Source of the DNA: JAVBMP01 sp031552195
Lineage (GTDB): Bacteria; Desulfobacterota; Desulfovibrionia; Desulfovibrionales; Desulfovibrionaceae
Direction: 5' to 3'
Assembly: GCA_031552195.1 (NCBI GenBank)
Contig: JAVBMT010000016.1
Span: 1 to 49,140, forward strand
DNA length: 49,140 nt
The notes under the pieces are model-generated. The model had not been told where the DNA came from and searched no databases. It was given only the letters and a program-made list of their open reading frames with translations. The number at the start of each line of letters is the position of its first letter. Position 1 is the stretch's first letter. Position numbers and translations under genes: made by a program. Below are positions 1 to 7,466 of this stretch, in pieces.

Positions 1-69
1 GCAGCCTACCACGTCTTTCATCGCCTTCCGGTGCCCAGGCATCCACCTGTTGCCCTTATTAACTTATTC
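1..69 (-). rRNA. rrl: 23S ribosomal RNA, 5' end (partial)
   Basis: Read on the minus strand, bases 69 to 1 match the first ~65 nucleotides of bacterial 23S rRNA. The stretch contains AATAAGGGCAACAGGTGGAT followed by the conserved GGCGATGAAAGACGTG, which align base for base with E. coli TAAGCGTACACGGTGGATG and GGCGATGAAGGACGTG. The 5' end near 69 is set by that alignment and could be off by a few bases. The rest of the gene lies beyond the left edge. No 16S gene or tRNA occurs upstream; instead a divergent glycosyltransferase gene starts at 370. Confidence 0.85.
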
Positions 70-130
70 AAAAAACATCATTATTCACCACTTGCGCAGC
101 GAATAAATGCCCTTTCCGACCCTATTCAAT

Positions 131-142
131 TGTCAAAGAAAC
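131..142 (-). promoter_or_regulatory. boxA-like rRNA antitermination site
   Basis: The minus strand reads GTTTCTTTGACA, matching 10 of 12 positions of the boxA consensus TGYTCTTTRACA. It lies about 60 bases upstream of the 23S start. The flanking TTGAATAGGG is typical of the sequence just after boxA in 16S-23S spacers. BoxA binds the NusB/S10 antitermination complex, so transcription here is expected to be of rRNA type. Confidence 0.6.
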
Positions 143-198
143 AAGGTTGCCCTTGCCGCGCCTCCGGAAGATTTTCTCTTCCTCAACGCGAGAAATGG

Positions 199-227
199 GG
201 TTTAACTCTAATGCCACTTGCTGTCAA
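199..227 (-). promoter_or_regulatory. possible promoter driving the 23S gene
   Basis: On the minus strand a perfect -35 hexamer TTGACA (227-222) is followed after 17 bases by TAAACC (204-199), a poor -10 (3 of 6). It sits upstream of boxA, as expected if the 23S gene has its own promoter. The -10 is weak, so this is tentative. Confidence 0.3.
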
Positions 228-369
228 CAGAAAAAATCAGCATTGCCAAAAAATATTTTGCATATTACTCCATCTTCCCTGAACAACACCGTTTAGTTTT
301 GAAAAATTAAACCGCTGCAAAGGCAACGGCATATAAGCTTTAACCATAACTTTCCTCAAGCGGGAGCGC

Positions 370-1413
370 ATGACTATTTCCTCACGCCACGGCAAACTCT
401 TCCGCCAGGGAGAATGGCTAAGCAGAAAACTTCTGCCGTCAAAGCTGCGCAAACCTTGCATTGAAACGCTTAGAAAATTTATTCTGCGTAATAAATTTCC
501 CGTGAGTTTTGTTGAGCCGCCTCTTGCCGCAACGCTGGCGCAAGGGTTGGAATTTGCCCCTGACGCTCCTTATTCCGTGCAGGGGCCGCTTCCTCCAGTC
601 TTTACCGAAAGGGTGAAATACGGTGATATAAAACGGTTTCGGCTTGAGGGCGCCCTCCTTTATAATAACACCGCCCTGGATGAAAATTATCGTTTTATCG
701 CTTCCGCCCTTCCGCCTTCCGTCAGAGCCTGGCTTGACGCGCGCCCCTACATGCATACCCCCGGGGCGATTTATATCAACAGTGATGTAACAGCCATTAA
801 TACCACGTACCTCGACAATTATTTCCATTTTTTTCACGACATCGTCGCTCCGCTCACGATGTTGCCGGACTATAAAGAGCGGCTCTACGCCGGCGTTATC
901 ACCTTTGATTTTCAATGGCAGGCGCTGGAAATCGCGGGAATAAAAAAAGAGCGAATCATTAATATCGCGCCCAACACCCTGGCGCGCTTCAAAAGCGTGG
1001 AAATATTCTCCACTCCGGAGCAAGGGCACCCGGCCCTTATCAAAAAGCTGTCTGGAATTCCCGCCAAAGACGGATTCAACCCCCAGGCCCACAGCCGTCT
1101 TTACATCAGCCGCGACGACGCGAAAAAACGCCGCAACATCGATAACGAGCCGGAGCTTATAGCCCTTCTGGAACGTTACGGATTCAAGAAAATGACCTTT
1201 ACCGGCCTTCCTGTCGCGGAACAGATCGCTATAATGCGGTCGGTCGACTACCTGGTCATTCCGCAAGGCACGGCGGTCTTAAATCTCGCTTTCTGCCGGC
1301 CTTCAGCAAAGGTTCTGGAATTTTACGCTCCGCGCTTTCTTATAACTTTGGGCAACGTGTTTTCTTCCGTTCTGGGCAATGAATACCACGCCTTCATCGC
1401 GGACGACGCCTAA
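370..1413 (+). CDS. GT61-family (DUF563) glycosyltransferase, probably truncated by an in-frame stop
   Basis: A 347-residue protein without signal peptide, likely cytoplasmic or membrane-associated and involved in surface polysaccharide assembly. The GT61/DUF563 fold is recognisable from NYFHFFHDIVAPL (about residue 152), the middle block RLYISRDDAKKRRNI and the C-terminal PQGTAVLNLAFC, the usual donor-binding region. The start is the ATG at 370 with GGGAG three bases upstream, a tight spacing. The TAA at 1411 interrupts an open frame that carries on for 27 more codons to a TAA at 1495, reading PEVDAPKANFRLDLALF and then DSLRQLLKK. Such an ending resembles normal GT61 C-termini. The acceptor and sugar cannot be told from sequence. 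Confidence 0.8.
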   Translation: MTISSRHGKLFRQGEWLSRKLLPSKLRKPCIETLRKFILRNKFPVSFVEPPLAATLAQGLEFAPDAPYSVQGPLPPVFTERVKYGDIKRFRLEGALLYNNTALDENYRFIASALPPSVRAWLDARPYMHTPGAIYINSDVTAINTTYLDNYFHFFHDIVAPLTMLPDYKERLYAGVITFDFQWQALEIAGIKKERIINIAPNTLARFKSVEIFSTPEQGHPALIKKLSGIPAKDGFNPQAHSRLYISRDDAKKRRNIDNEPELIALLERYGFKKMTFTGLPVAEQIAIMRSVDYLVIPQGTAVLNLAFCRPSAKVLEFYAPRFLITLGNVFSSVLGNEYHAFIADDA

Positions 1414-1497
1414 CCTGAAGTCGACGCCCCCAAGGCTAACTTCAGGCTTGACCTCGCTCTTTTTGAAGACTCTTTGCGGCAGCTCCTGAAAAAATAA
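1414..1497 (+). pseudogene. in-frame C-terminal remnant of the GT61 gene
   Basis: After the TAA at 1411-1413 the same reading frame stays open for 27 codons and ends at TAA 1495-1497. Its translation is protein-like, with an alternating hydrophobic helix ending in LLKK. One base change (TAA from CAA or GAA) would restore a 375-residue protein. A nonsense mutation, readthrough or a sequencing error could each explain it. Confidence 0.55.
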
Positions 1498-1530
1498 GGG
1501 CGGCGCGCAACAAACCGTTACGCGCCGCCC
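1489..1530 (-). terminator. terminator of the DUF2950 gene
   Basis: GGGCGGCGCG (1498-1507) and CGCGCCGCCC (1521-1530) form a 10-bp GC-only stem. On the minus strand the stem is followed by TTATTTTTT, a standard intrinsic terminator for the gene ending at 1598. It may also stop the GT61 transcript from the other side. Confidence 0.8.
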
Positions 1531-1597
1531 AATTCAAGCTCAGGGGTTCAGGCTTCTTGCGAAGAAACAATGCTCCGATAAAACTCAGTTTATCAGA

Positions 1598-2566
1598 TCA
1601 AAAAACCTCAACCGCGCGCCAGGAGTCATCCGGATCGAACTCCATAATCTTTCCGGCCAATTTGGCGGTGTCTTTTCCCAGGTTTTTCTGATAGACTACT
1701 CCGTCCTGGTTCACGATAAACGTCATCACTCCGGATGCTCCATACACAGCGGGATAGGCCAGCAAAGCGAAACCTTCGCTCATTATGCCGCCTTTCATGT
1801 AATCAAGCTGTCCGGCGGCCGCGTATTTTCCCTGGCGGTAAAGCATGCGGTAATGGTAGCCGTAATAAGGCAAGCCAACGCCGCTTTCCGAACTCCCCAC
1901 CGTCGCGGCGACTATCAGTTTGCCCATCGGACTGGGTTGCTCGCCTTTTTCAGCCTTCCAGTAAAGACCGTCACGTTTTCCGGGAAGGCTGACCATTTTC
2001 CCGGCAAAATGAGGAACAGTCTCATGCATGGGGTTAAGGTTCTGGTATTCAAGCTGCGCGTCGACATAAGCCAGGCAGACCTGAATGGCCGCAAGCTCAT
2101 TGTGCCCTATCCGTCTTTCCTTTATCGCCTCTGCCCCGGCCCCGGCATCAAAAAACCATTGGCCGGAGGCGTTTTCGATCAACGGAACCGGAAAAGGCCA
2201 GGCGTGCTCCCCTACCTCCAACAGGTAGCGTTTGTTACCGCCAGGCGAGGCCGCCTCCTGTTCAGCGGGATATGGCGCCAGCAGGCTTTTTTCTTCGTAA
2301 GCCAGGATGAAGGCTTCACGGTCGGCCTGATCCAGAACGGCATCGCCCGATTCAATATGCGCCTTGGCGTCCGCCCCCAGGATATTCGCCAGTTCCGTCA
2401 GGTTATGATCCTTTACCGCAGCCATCAGGTCAGCAATCGCCGCCTTGGAGCTGTCGTAAACACGGCCCGGCGAAGCCTGCGCTGATCCGGACGCCAAAAG
2501 CCCAAACACGGCAAGAACCGCCGTAAGCATGGCAAACGGAGTTTTAAAAATATTCGCTGCTTTCAT
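1598..2566 (-). CDS. DUF2950 family exported protein
   Basis: A 322-residue protein with an N-terminal signal peptide: charged MKAANIFK, a hydrophobic core about residues 12-28, and a likely cleavage site after ALASGSAQA near residue 31. The rest matches the DUF2950 family, including the PFPVPLIENASGQWFFD block and the YYGYHYRML segment before the aromatic C-terminus. The family's biochemical role is not known. It lies 98 bases downstream of a DUF3300 gene on the same strand; the two families are habitual neighbours in proteobacteria, so a joint envelope function is likely. The start ATG has GAAGGA about nine bases upstream. An intrinsic terminator follows the stop. Confidence 0.85.
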   Translation of the reverse strand: MKAANIFKTPFAMLTAVLAVFGLLASGSAQASPGRVYDSSKAAIADLMAAVKDHNLTELANILGADAKAHIESGDAVLDQADREAFILAYEEKSLLAPYPAEQEAASPGGNKRYLLEVGEHAWPFPVPLIENASGQWFFDAGAGAEAIKERRIGHNELAAIQVCLAYVDAQLEYQNLNPMHETVPHFAGKMVSLPGKRDGLYWKAEKGEQPSPMGKLIVAATVGSSESGVGLPYYGYHYRMLYRQGKYAAAGQLDYMKGGIMSEGFALLAYPAVYGASGVMTFIVNQDGVVYQKNLGKDTAKLAGKIMEFDPDDSWRAVEVF

Positions 2567-2664
2567 ATCATATTCCTTCTTGCTGCTTTTTAAATGCGAA
2601 GAGCAGTTATTTTATCGCACACGTTCAAGACTGATTCCGGCAAATACCTTGCCGGCGCTCCAGG

Positions 2665-3939
2665 CTAACGCCTGACCGGATGAAATGGAACCCCGCCGGG
2701 ATGCGGGCGGATCATGCTCTCCCGGCTTCGCCCGCCGCGCTCTATTTCCTGCCGGGCGCCACGTTCTCCCGCGCCCTGAAAAAAACTGTTCCCCTGATCA
2801 CGGTTTCTGAACTCGCGGCCTTCATTCAGCGGCTCACGGTTTCTGATTTCACGGTTTTCATTCCGCTGGCGCTGCGCTCCGTCGGTTCTGCCAAGCTCAC
2901 GCCTTTGTTCAGCTTCGTTACGTCCGATTTCGCGCCTTTGCCCGGCCCCGTCGCGGCCAAGGGAATTATCTCTTCTGGGGCGCTCGGCGCCGCCTTCACG
3001 CCCGCGAAAAGCTTCACGCGCCGCGCTGCGCTGCTGGTCACGCGTGAGGCCGGAAGCTTTTCCGCGCCCCTCAGCGGGAAGGGAATAACGTCCGGCCGCG
3101 CTTCCGCGATACGGCACGTTGCCGCGTTGCGCTGGGTTATGCTGCCAGCGGCCGTTCGCGTTGACCGGGGGATTCACCTTGGTGAAATTGCGGTAATTGT
3201 TGACATTTACGTCTATATCGCCGTGATTCCAGTCGCAGTCGCCCCAGAAGGCATAACCGACGGCAACGCCTATTCCGAAAGAAACGAAGGCCCCGGCGGC
3301 CGCGTATCCGGGCGGATACCAGGCTACGGGCGGATAAGCCGGGTAAGGCCAAGGTCCGTAAACCACCATCGGATCGTAAGACGGCACATACACAACCTCC
3401 GGCTGAGCGGACTGAATTACGATAACGTCGCTGCCTGACGCGTCATTTTTGCTGGTCGTTACTTTCTGTTCCTTGGTAGTCTTAAGGTTTCCGGCGGCCT
3501 GAGCCTTAGAACGCAAACGCTGCACAGAATCCATGACGTCTTTGGGCTGCCCCAGAAAGGCGTCTCCAAGGTCCTGAACCCAGTCCAGTTTCTCGTTCAT
3601 CATTTCCAGCACCTGGGGAAAGGCCGTCAAAGCCTGCACGCTGGGATCCCACGGCTGATCTTTCGCCGCGTTTTCCAGCTCCTTGCCTTTAAGTCCGGAA
3701 TTTTGCTTGAGCCAGCGCGCGGCTGACACCACATCAAGAGGGTAGGTTGAAGCCATCAGGATCTGAGCCAGCAAAGAGTCAGGATAAAGGGCCACCGGCG
3801 CGGTCAGCCTGTCCAGTTCCGCCGCGCTCAGAGGCGTTCCGGTCTTAGGAGGTTCCTGCTCAGCGGCAAAAGCGCAAAGCGGAGCGGCGAGCAAAAACAA
3901 TATCAGCGTCCAAGCCGTGCATTTTATACGAAAAGGCAT
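2665..3939 (-). CDS. DUF3300 family exported protein with Arg-rich tail
   Basis: A 424-residue secreted or envelope protein. The start at 3939 is preferred over an upstream ATG because AAAGGAGA sits five bases before it and the protein then opens with a classic signal peptide (MPFRIKCTAWTLILFLLAAP, cleavage near AFA-AEQ). Residues about 35-200 carry the DUF3300 signature, including LTAPVALYPDSLLAQILMAS and VVYVPSYDPMVVYGPWPYP. A hydrophobic, glycine/alanine-rich patch follows. The last ~130 residues are low complexity, rich in Arg, Glu, Gly and Asn, with repeated RRE-[IL]-GR units, and are probably disordered. The gene is first in a pair with the DUF2950 gene. Function unknown. Confidence 0.85.
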   Translation of the reverse strand: MPFRIKCTAWTLILFLLAAPLCAFAAEQEPPKTGTPLSAAELDRLTAPVALYPDSLLAQILMASTYPLDVVSAARWLKQNSGLKGKELENAAKDQPWDPSVQALTAFPQVLEMMNEKLDWVQDLGDAFLGQPKDVMDSVQRLRSKAQAAGNLKTTKEQKVTTSKNDASGSDVIVIQSAQPEVVYVPSYDPMVVYGPWPYPAYPPVAWYPPGYAAAGAFVSFGIGVAVGYAFWGDCDWNHGDIDVNVNNYRNFTKVNPPVNANGRWQHNPAQRGNVPYRGSAAGRYSLPAEGRGKASGLTRDQQRSAAREAFRGREGGAERPRRDNSLGRDGAGQRREIGRNEAEQRRELGRTDGAQRQRNENREIRNREPLNEGREFRNRDQGNSFFQGAGERGARQEIERGGRSRESMIRPHPGGVPFHPVRR

Positions 3940-4048
3940 GTGATTCTCCTTTGGCTTTCGATTGAGGATTTGCATCATCATAGCACAGTATATCAATAAT
4001 TCCATATTTTTTCTTAATTCACCCGGACAAAAGCATCGAATTAATATT

Positions 4049-4906
4049 TCACGCGGGGTATTCGTTAAGTTCCTTGATAATCAGCTCCGCAACCTCCCCT
4101 GAAAAAAGCAGGCTGATGTGGCTTAACGGCCCGGTCACGCGCAGTCTCCAGTGCGCGGCTTTTTCCGGCGGGAGCAGGCTGGCGGGCGGCATGACCATTT
4201 CGTCCGTGGGGCTTGCTATGACGAGGCCGGGGATTTCATCCGGAAAAGTTCCCTTGCTGACGAAATCGACCAGTCGGCTTCCGGGCAACAGCTCACGCGA
4301 CATCCGGCTGGGGTTGAAAACAGCCGTGCGGCTTCCGTGGAACGGGGTTCCGACCGTTATTATTCCGCATATCTCATCCGGCCTTTCACGCGTAAGCAAA
4401 GCCCGGGCCGCGATCAAACCGCCAAGGCTGTAGCCGACAAGTGCCGGAACCCGCCCGCCGGAGCCGCGCACCGAGGCGATATGCCGGTGCAAATTCCGGT
4501 TCACTTCTTCCGGGTCGCCCCGCAAGGCGTCATATTCAAAATGCGACACCCCGAAACCGGCCTTGCGCAAGCGCTTCGCCAACTGGAACATTATTGTGGG
4601 ACTATCCATGAAGCCGTGCAGCAAAATTACCGGGCGGGCATACTCCGGCAAAGGTTGTTCAGGCCGGCGGAACGCCGGGATGCGCCTGAAAATAAAGGAG
4701 TAAATCCGGACAAACGCATGTAGCCACGCCATAACGAAACACTGCGCGAACAGGCGCAAACAGAAAACGGGACCAAATTTCAGCTTGCTGAAGACCGGCA
4801 CGGAAGAATTGAGAAACTCGTAGCAAAAAATCACGCAGACAGCCAACGCGAACGCGGCGAACGCCCAACAGGCCAGCCAGAAAAGAAATATCAGCGAGTG
4901 GACCAT
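4049..4906 (-). CDS. membrane-anchored alpha/beta hydrolase (lipase/esterase-like)
   Basis: A 285-residue protein with an N-terminal hydrophobic segment (about residues 3-28) and a second hydrophobic stretch to ~75, so probably inner-membrane anchored. The catalytic domain starts with VILLHGF, the oxyanion-hole HG motif. It has the nucleophile elbow GYSLGG (about residue 160), an acid in ASPTDEMV and a histidine in LSHISLL near the end, in the correct order for a Ser-Asp-His triad. It resembles the PGAP1/EstA-like lipases. Substrate unknown. The start ATG has AAAGGAG six bases upstream. It is monocistronic by spacing. Confidence 0.8.
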   Translation of the reverse strand: MVHSLIFLFWLACWAFAAFALAVCVIFCYEFLNSSVPVFSKLKFGPVFCLRLFAQCFVMAWLHAFVRIYSFIFRRIPAFRRPEQPLPEYARPVILLHGFMDSPTIMFQLAKRLRKAGFGVSHFEYDALRGDPEEVNRNLHRHIASVRGSGGRVPALVGYSLGGLIAARALLTRERPDEICGIITVGTPFHGSRTAVFNPSRMSRELLPGSRLVDFVSKGTFPDEIPGLVIASPTDEMVMPPASLLPPEKAAHWRLRVTGPLSHISLLFSGEVAELIIKELNEYPA

Positions 4907-5102
4907 AGCGGACTCCTTTCTTCATTTATTCATGTCTGAACGGAAACAGGGCAGAATTTATGGCCGCTTTGCCTATATATGCTTTTCCTTATAACGTGTA
5001 TATCTTTTATTGAAAACAATTGGAAAACACCATTCATATTCTTTTATTTCCGCCTCATCGGCAAATCGGGCAAAAGCCCGGGCGCTGAAAAATCATAAGA
5101 AA

Positions 5103-5130
5103 GGCCCCGCTTCCTTCAGGAAACGAGGCC
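5103..5130 (-). terminator. terminator of the SprA-like gene
   Basis: An imperfect hairpin (GGCC, CG and TTCCT pairing with AGGAA, CG and GGCC) is followed on the minus strand by TTTCTTATGATTTTT. It lies directly downstream of the stop codon at 5156. Confidence 0.6.
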
Positions 5131-5155
5131 GGAAATTACAGCGGGTGAAACCGGT

Positions 5156-6148
5156 CTAAACCACGCCCTGGATCAGGCGGTTGGCCGACCTGGGGTCGCT
5201 ATACGCCGCCAGGGCCCGGCGCAGGTTCGCCGTCTTGCCGCCGTCCATTTCCGCGTTCATCTTGTTTTCCTGAAGTTTTTCCTCGTGCAGGCGCTGAGCC
5301 TCGGCATCCGCACGGAAACGCATTCTTCTGGCGTCTTCCGCAACCTTGACGTCCTGCCCGGAAGGACTGCCCGGAGCGGAAGCCGCGCGTATAACCGCGT
5401 CAGCGTTGCGCTTGGTGGCTTCCGGATCGCCTGGAACGGAACTGAGCATGATGTTGACAGACCCGCCGACAGCATAGCGTTTTCCGTCCGGCCCGACCTG
5501 ATAATCGTACTCCGGCAACCCGGAAGCAAGGGTTCCTGCGGCGGCCAGGTGCGCGTGCTCATGCCTGCGCACTTCCTGGTCACGCGATTCCAGCTTGTCG
5601 GTCAGCTCACCGCCTTCTCCGGTCCGCCCGCCCGCATGGGCGCGGCCTTCCGAACTTTCCACCGGGAAAGCGGCTATGGGAGACCCCATCACGCCGCCGG
5701 CCCCGCTGCCGTGCGGGCTCACCAGGTGAGGAGCGGTTCCGATGGCGTAAAGCGCGCCGTCCGGACCCTGCTGATAAATATATTGCTCGCCGCCTACCGC
5801 TTCGCCTTTGGCCTGTTCGGTGGAGCGGACCTGTTGGTCGCGGGCCTGAAGGCGGTTTATCGTGCGTTCTTCAGCCGGGTCGGGCGAAAAAAGGCCGGCG
5901 GTTTCGGCTGGCCGGGCACGCCCGCTTGACCCAAGCGCGTTTTCAAAGCCGAGGCGGGCGTCAGCCCCGTAAACTTCTCCTTTATACTGGCTGCGCAAAG
6001 GATCGGCCCGATATTCCGTACGCGCCGGCAAAGACTCCGGCACACCGGAACGCACCCCAGCCCTGGCTGCGCCAGGCTGAAGCGCGGACGCGCCGTTAAC
6101 GCCGTTGATGTGCCGGGCGGCAGCGTATGGATTTTCGGAAATTTGCAT
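5156..6148 (-). CDS. SprA-related putative metalloprotease with a degenerate duplicate domain
   Basis: A 330-residue protein without signal peptide. Residues ~182-290 match the SprA-related catalytic domain: LESRDQEVRRHEHAH (zinc-site residues H196-E197-x-x-H200), then YDYQVGPDGKRYAVGG and the SVPGDPEAT...AASAPGSPSGQD block. The family is found in many proteobacteria without a settled substrate. Residues ~96-140 look like a second, decayed copy: LQARDQQVRSTEQAKGEAVGG, then YIYQQGPDGALYAIG. In that copy the HExxH zinc motif is lost. The start at 6148 has AAGGT upstream. The N-terminal 90 residues are low complexity and probably flexible. Confidence 0.75.
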   Translation of the reverse strand: MQISENPYAAARHINGVNGASALQPGAARAGVRSGVPESLPARTEYRADPLRSQYKGEVYGADARLGFENALGSSGRARPAETAGLFSPDPAEERTINRLQARDQQVRSTEQAKGEAVGGEQYIYQQGPDGALYAIGTAPHLVSPHGSGAGGVMGSPIAAFPVESSEGRAHAGGRTGEGGELTDKLESRDQEVRRHEHAHLAAAGTLASGLPEYDYQVGPDGKRYAVGGSVNIMLSSVPGDPEATKRNADAVIRAASAPGSPSGQDVKVAEDARRMRFRADAEAQRLHEEKLQENKMNAEMDGGKTANLRRALAAYSDPRSANRLIQGVV

Positions 6149-6313
6149 TAGTTATTACCTTGAGCTTTGAAAACGCAGCTTTTCCTGTTTATCGGCCAAG
6201 AGGAAAAAAACTTTAGGCCATTGATGCATTTTTTTTTAAAAAAAAGTTCCACCCATTCCCACTTAACAGAAAAACACAAATTAATTCATAGTAATAGATA
6301 AAAAAAAACCTGG

Positions 6314-6335
6314 ATATTTATTTTTAAATAAATAT
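6314..6335. repeat. 22-bp AT palindrome
   Basis: ATATTTATTT and its exact reverse complement are separated by two bases. It lies just upstream of the proposed wrbA promoter, where an operator would be expected, but AT-only palindromes also arise by chance in AT-rich DNA. Confidence 0.5.
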
Positions 6336-6343
6336 GGATAATT

Positions 6344-6372
6344 TTTATAGAGATGATATGTTAAAAGATAAT
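6344..6372 (+). promoter_or_regulatory. candidate promoter of wrbA
   Basis: TTTATA (6344-6349), a 17-base spacer, then GATAAT (6367-6372), matching 4/6 and 5/6 of the sigma-70 consensus. It would give a ~70-base leader before the ATG at 6450. Confidence 0.4.
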
Positions 6373-6449
6373 ACCCCTTATTATTGAGGGACATCTCATT
6401 TCAAAAACCGGAACTGAACCGGACAAACTCTTTGGTAGGAGAAACCCTG

Positions 6450-7058
6450 ATGAAAACGCTTATCTGCTTCTATTCGCTTTACGGGCATGTTTACACGCTG
6501 GCGAAAGCCGTAGCCGAAGGAGTCGACCAGGCGGGCGGAAACCCGGTGCTGAAAACCGTGCAGGAAACGCTTCCGTCCGAAGTGTTGACCGCGATGAACG
6601 CGGCCCCGGACGAGGCCAGAGGCGCGCGCCTGCCCGTTGCGTCAATAGACGACCTGGTGGAAGCTGACGCCATTATTTTCGGAACACCAACGCGCTTCGG
6701 CGGCATGTGCGCCCAAATGCGGGCCTTTCTTGACCGCACGGGCGGCCTTTGGGCCAAAGGGTCCCTGGTGGGCAAGGTCGGCTCGGCCTTCACCTCCAGC
6801 GCCACGCAGCACGGCGGGCAGGAAACCACCATTTTCAATTTCCACACCTTTATGCTGCACCACGGCATGCTGATAGGCGGCGCGCCCTTCACCTACCCCG
6901 GCCTTAGCGATATTTCCGCCATGAGCGGCGGCTCTCCCTACGGCGCTGGAACAATTGCCGGAAGCGACGCCAGCCGCGTCGTTTCGGAAAACGAGCTGGG
7001 CATAGCCAGGCACCAGGGTAAATTTATCGCGGAAATGACCAAGAGACTGGTCCGCTGA
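6450..7058 (+). CDS. wrbA: NAD(P)H:quinone oxidoreductase, WrbA flavoprotein
   Basis: A 202-residue flavodoxin-fold enzyme that reduces quinones by two electrons with NAD(P)H, using FMN; it protects anaerobes against semiquinone and oxygen stress. Visible are the phosphate-binding loop FYSLYGHVYTLAKAVAEG at the N-terminus, GTPTRFGGMCAQMRAFLD around residue 80, FTSSATQHGGQETT, and the C-terminal GSPYGAGTIAG. Length equals that of known WrbA proteins. The ATG at 6450 is chosen over an in-frame upstream ATG (6384) because TAGGAG lies seven bases before it and the protein then begins at the flavodoxin strand. A 13-bp hairpin lies between it and the next gene. Confidence 0.92.
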   Translation: MKTLICFYSLYGHVYTLAKAVAEGVDQAGGNPVLKTVQETLPSEVLTAMNAAPDEARGARLPVASIDDLVEADAIIFGTPTRFGGMCAQMRAFLDRTGGLWAKGSLVGKVGSAFTSSATQHGGQETTIFNFHTFMLHHGMLIGGAPFTYPGLSDISAMSGGSPYGAGTIAGSDASRVVSENELGIARHQGKFIAEMTKRLVR

Positions 7059-7109
7059 AAAAACCGCACTGAGCGGGTTGACTTTCTAAATTCAGTGCTT
7101 ATGTTACGA

Positions 7110-7147
7110 AACAGCCGGAATCAGCTTATGCAGCGATTCCGGCTGTT
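7110..7147. terminator. hairpin after wrbA
   Basis: A 13-bp perfect stem built on CAGCCGGAATC (7112-7122) and GATTCCGGCTG (7135-7145) with a 12-base loop. There is no T-run on either side, so it may be a weak terminator, an mRNA-stabilising element or an attenuator before the 94-codon gene. Confidence 0.45.
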
Positions 7148-7181
7148 GACGTTAACTGACTACATCTTACAGGAGTAAGGC

Positions 7182-7466
7182 ATGGCGAAAATCAACTCTA
7201 TCTGCGTGTGCGACCTTGACCAGGCGCGCTGCCTGCGTCAGGAAAAAGCCCTGGAAAACGCCCTGGCCCAGCGCGGCCTGGAAAAAATCGTGGCAATCAG
7301 CAATTACGGCCGAGGCTATATCAGCAGGGCCGGCATTGAAGACAGCCTGCCCTCCCTGGAAATAGAAGGGCGTTACTGGTGCCGCAAACCTGACGAGGAA
7401 CTGACCGAAGAAACCATCGGCAACCTTCTGGACGCGTTCATCGCCAAAGGCATTATTGAAGCTTGA
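7182..7466 (+). CDS. small cysteine protein, possibly thioredoxin-like
   Basis: A 94-residue acidic protein that I do not recognise. Cysteines are at 8, 10, 17 and 67. The predicted order strand (INSICVC), helix (RCLRQEKALENALAQRG), strand (EKIVAIS), then SLPSLEIEGRYWC and a final helix (EETIGNLLDAFIAKG) resembles a glutaredoxin/thioredoxin-like half, where LP-x-LEIEG would be the cis-proline strand. The N-terminal C-V-C replaces the usual CxxC. The start has CAGGAGTAAGGC immediately upstream, a strong ribosome site. It follows wrbA by 123 bases with a hairpin between, so a shared redox role is possible but unproven. Confidence 0.7.
   Translation: MAKINSICVCDLDQARCLRQEKALENALAQRGLEKIVAISNYGRGYISRAGIEDSLPSLEIEGRYWCRKPDEELTEETIGNLLDAFIAKGIIEA

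Larger units (their letters stand above)
6149..6449. other. AT-rich divergent intergenic region
   Basis: This 300-base gap separates the SprA-like gene (minus) from wrbA (plus) and is far more AT-rich than its surroundings. It holds runs of 8-9 A or T, a perfect 10-bp inverted repeat at 6314-6335 (ATATTTATTT-TT-AAATAAATAT), and a plausible wrbA promoter at 6344-6372. No coding region is visible. Confidence 0.6.

Noticed and set aside
31..282. 83-codon open frame at the left edge
   Set aside because: It overlaps the 23S rRNA 5' end and the boxA region.
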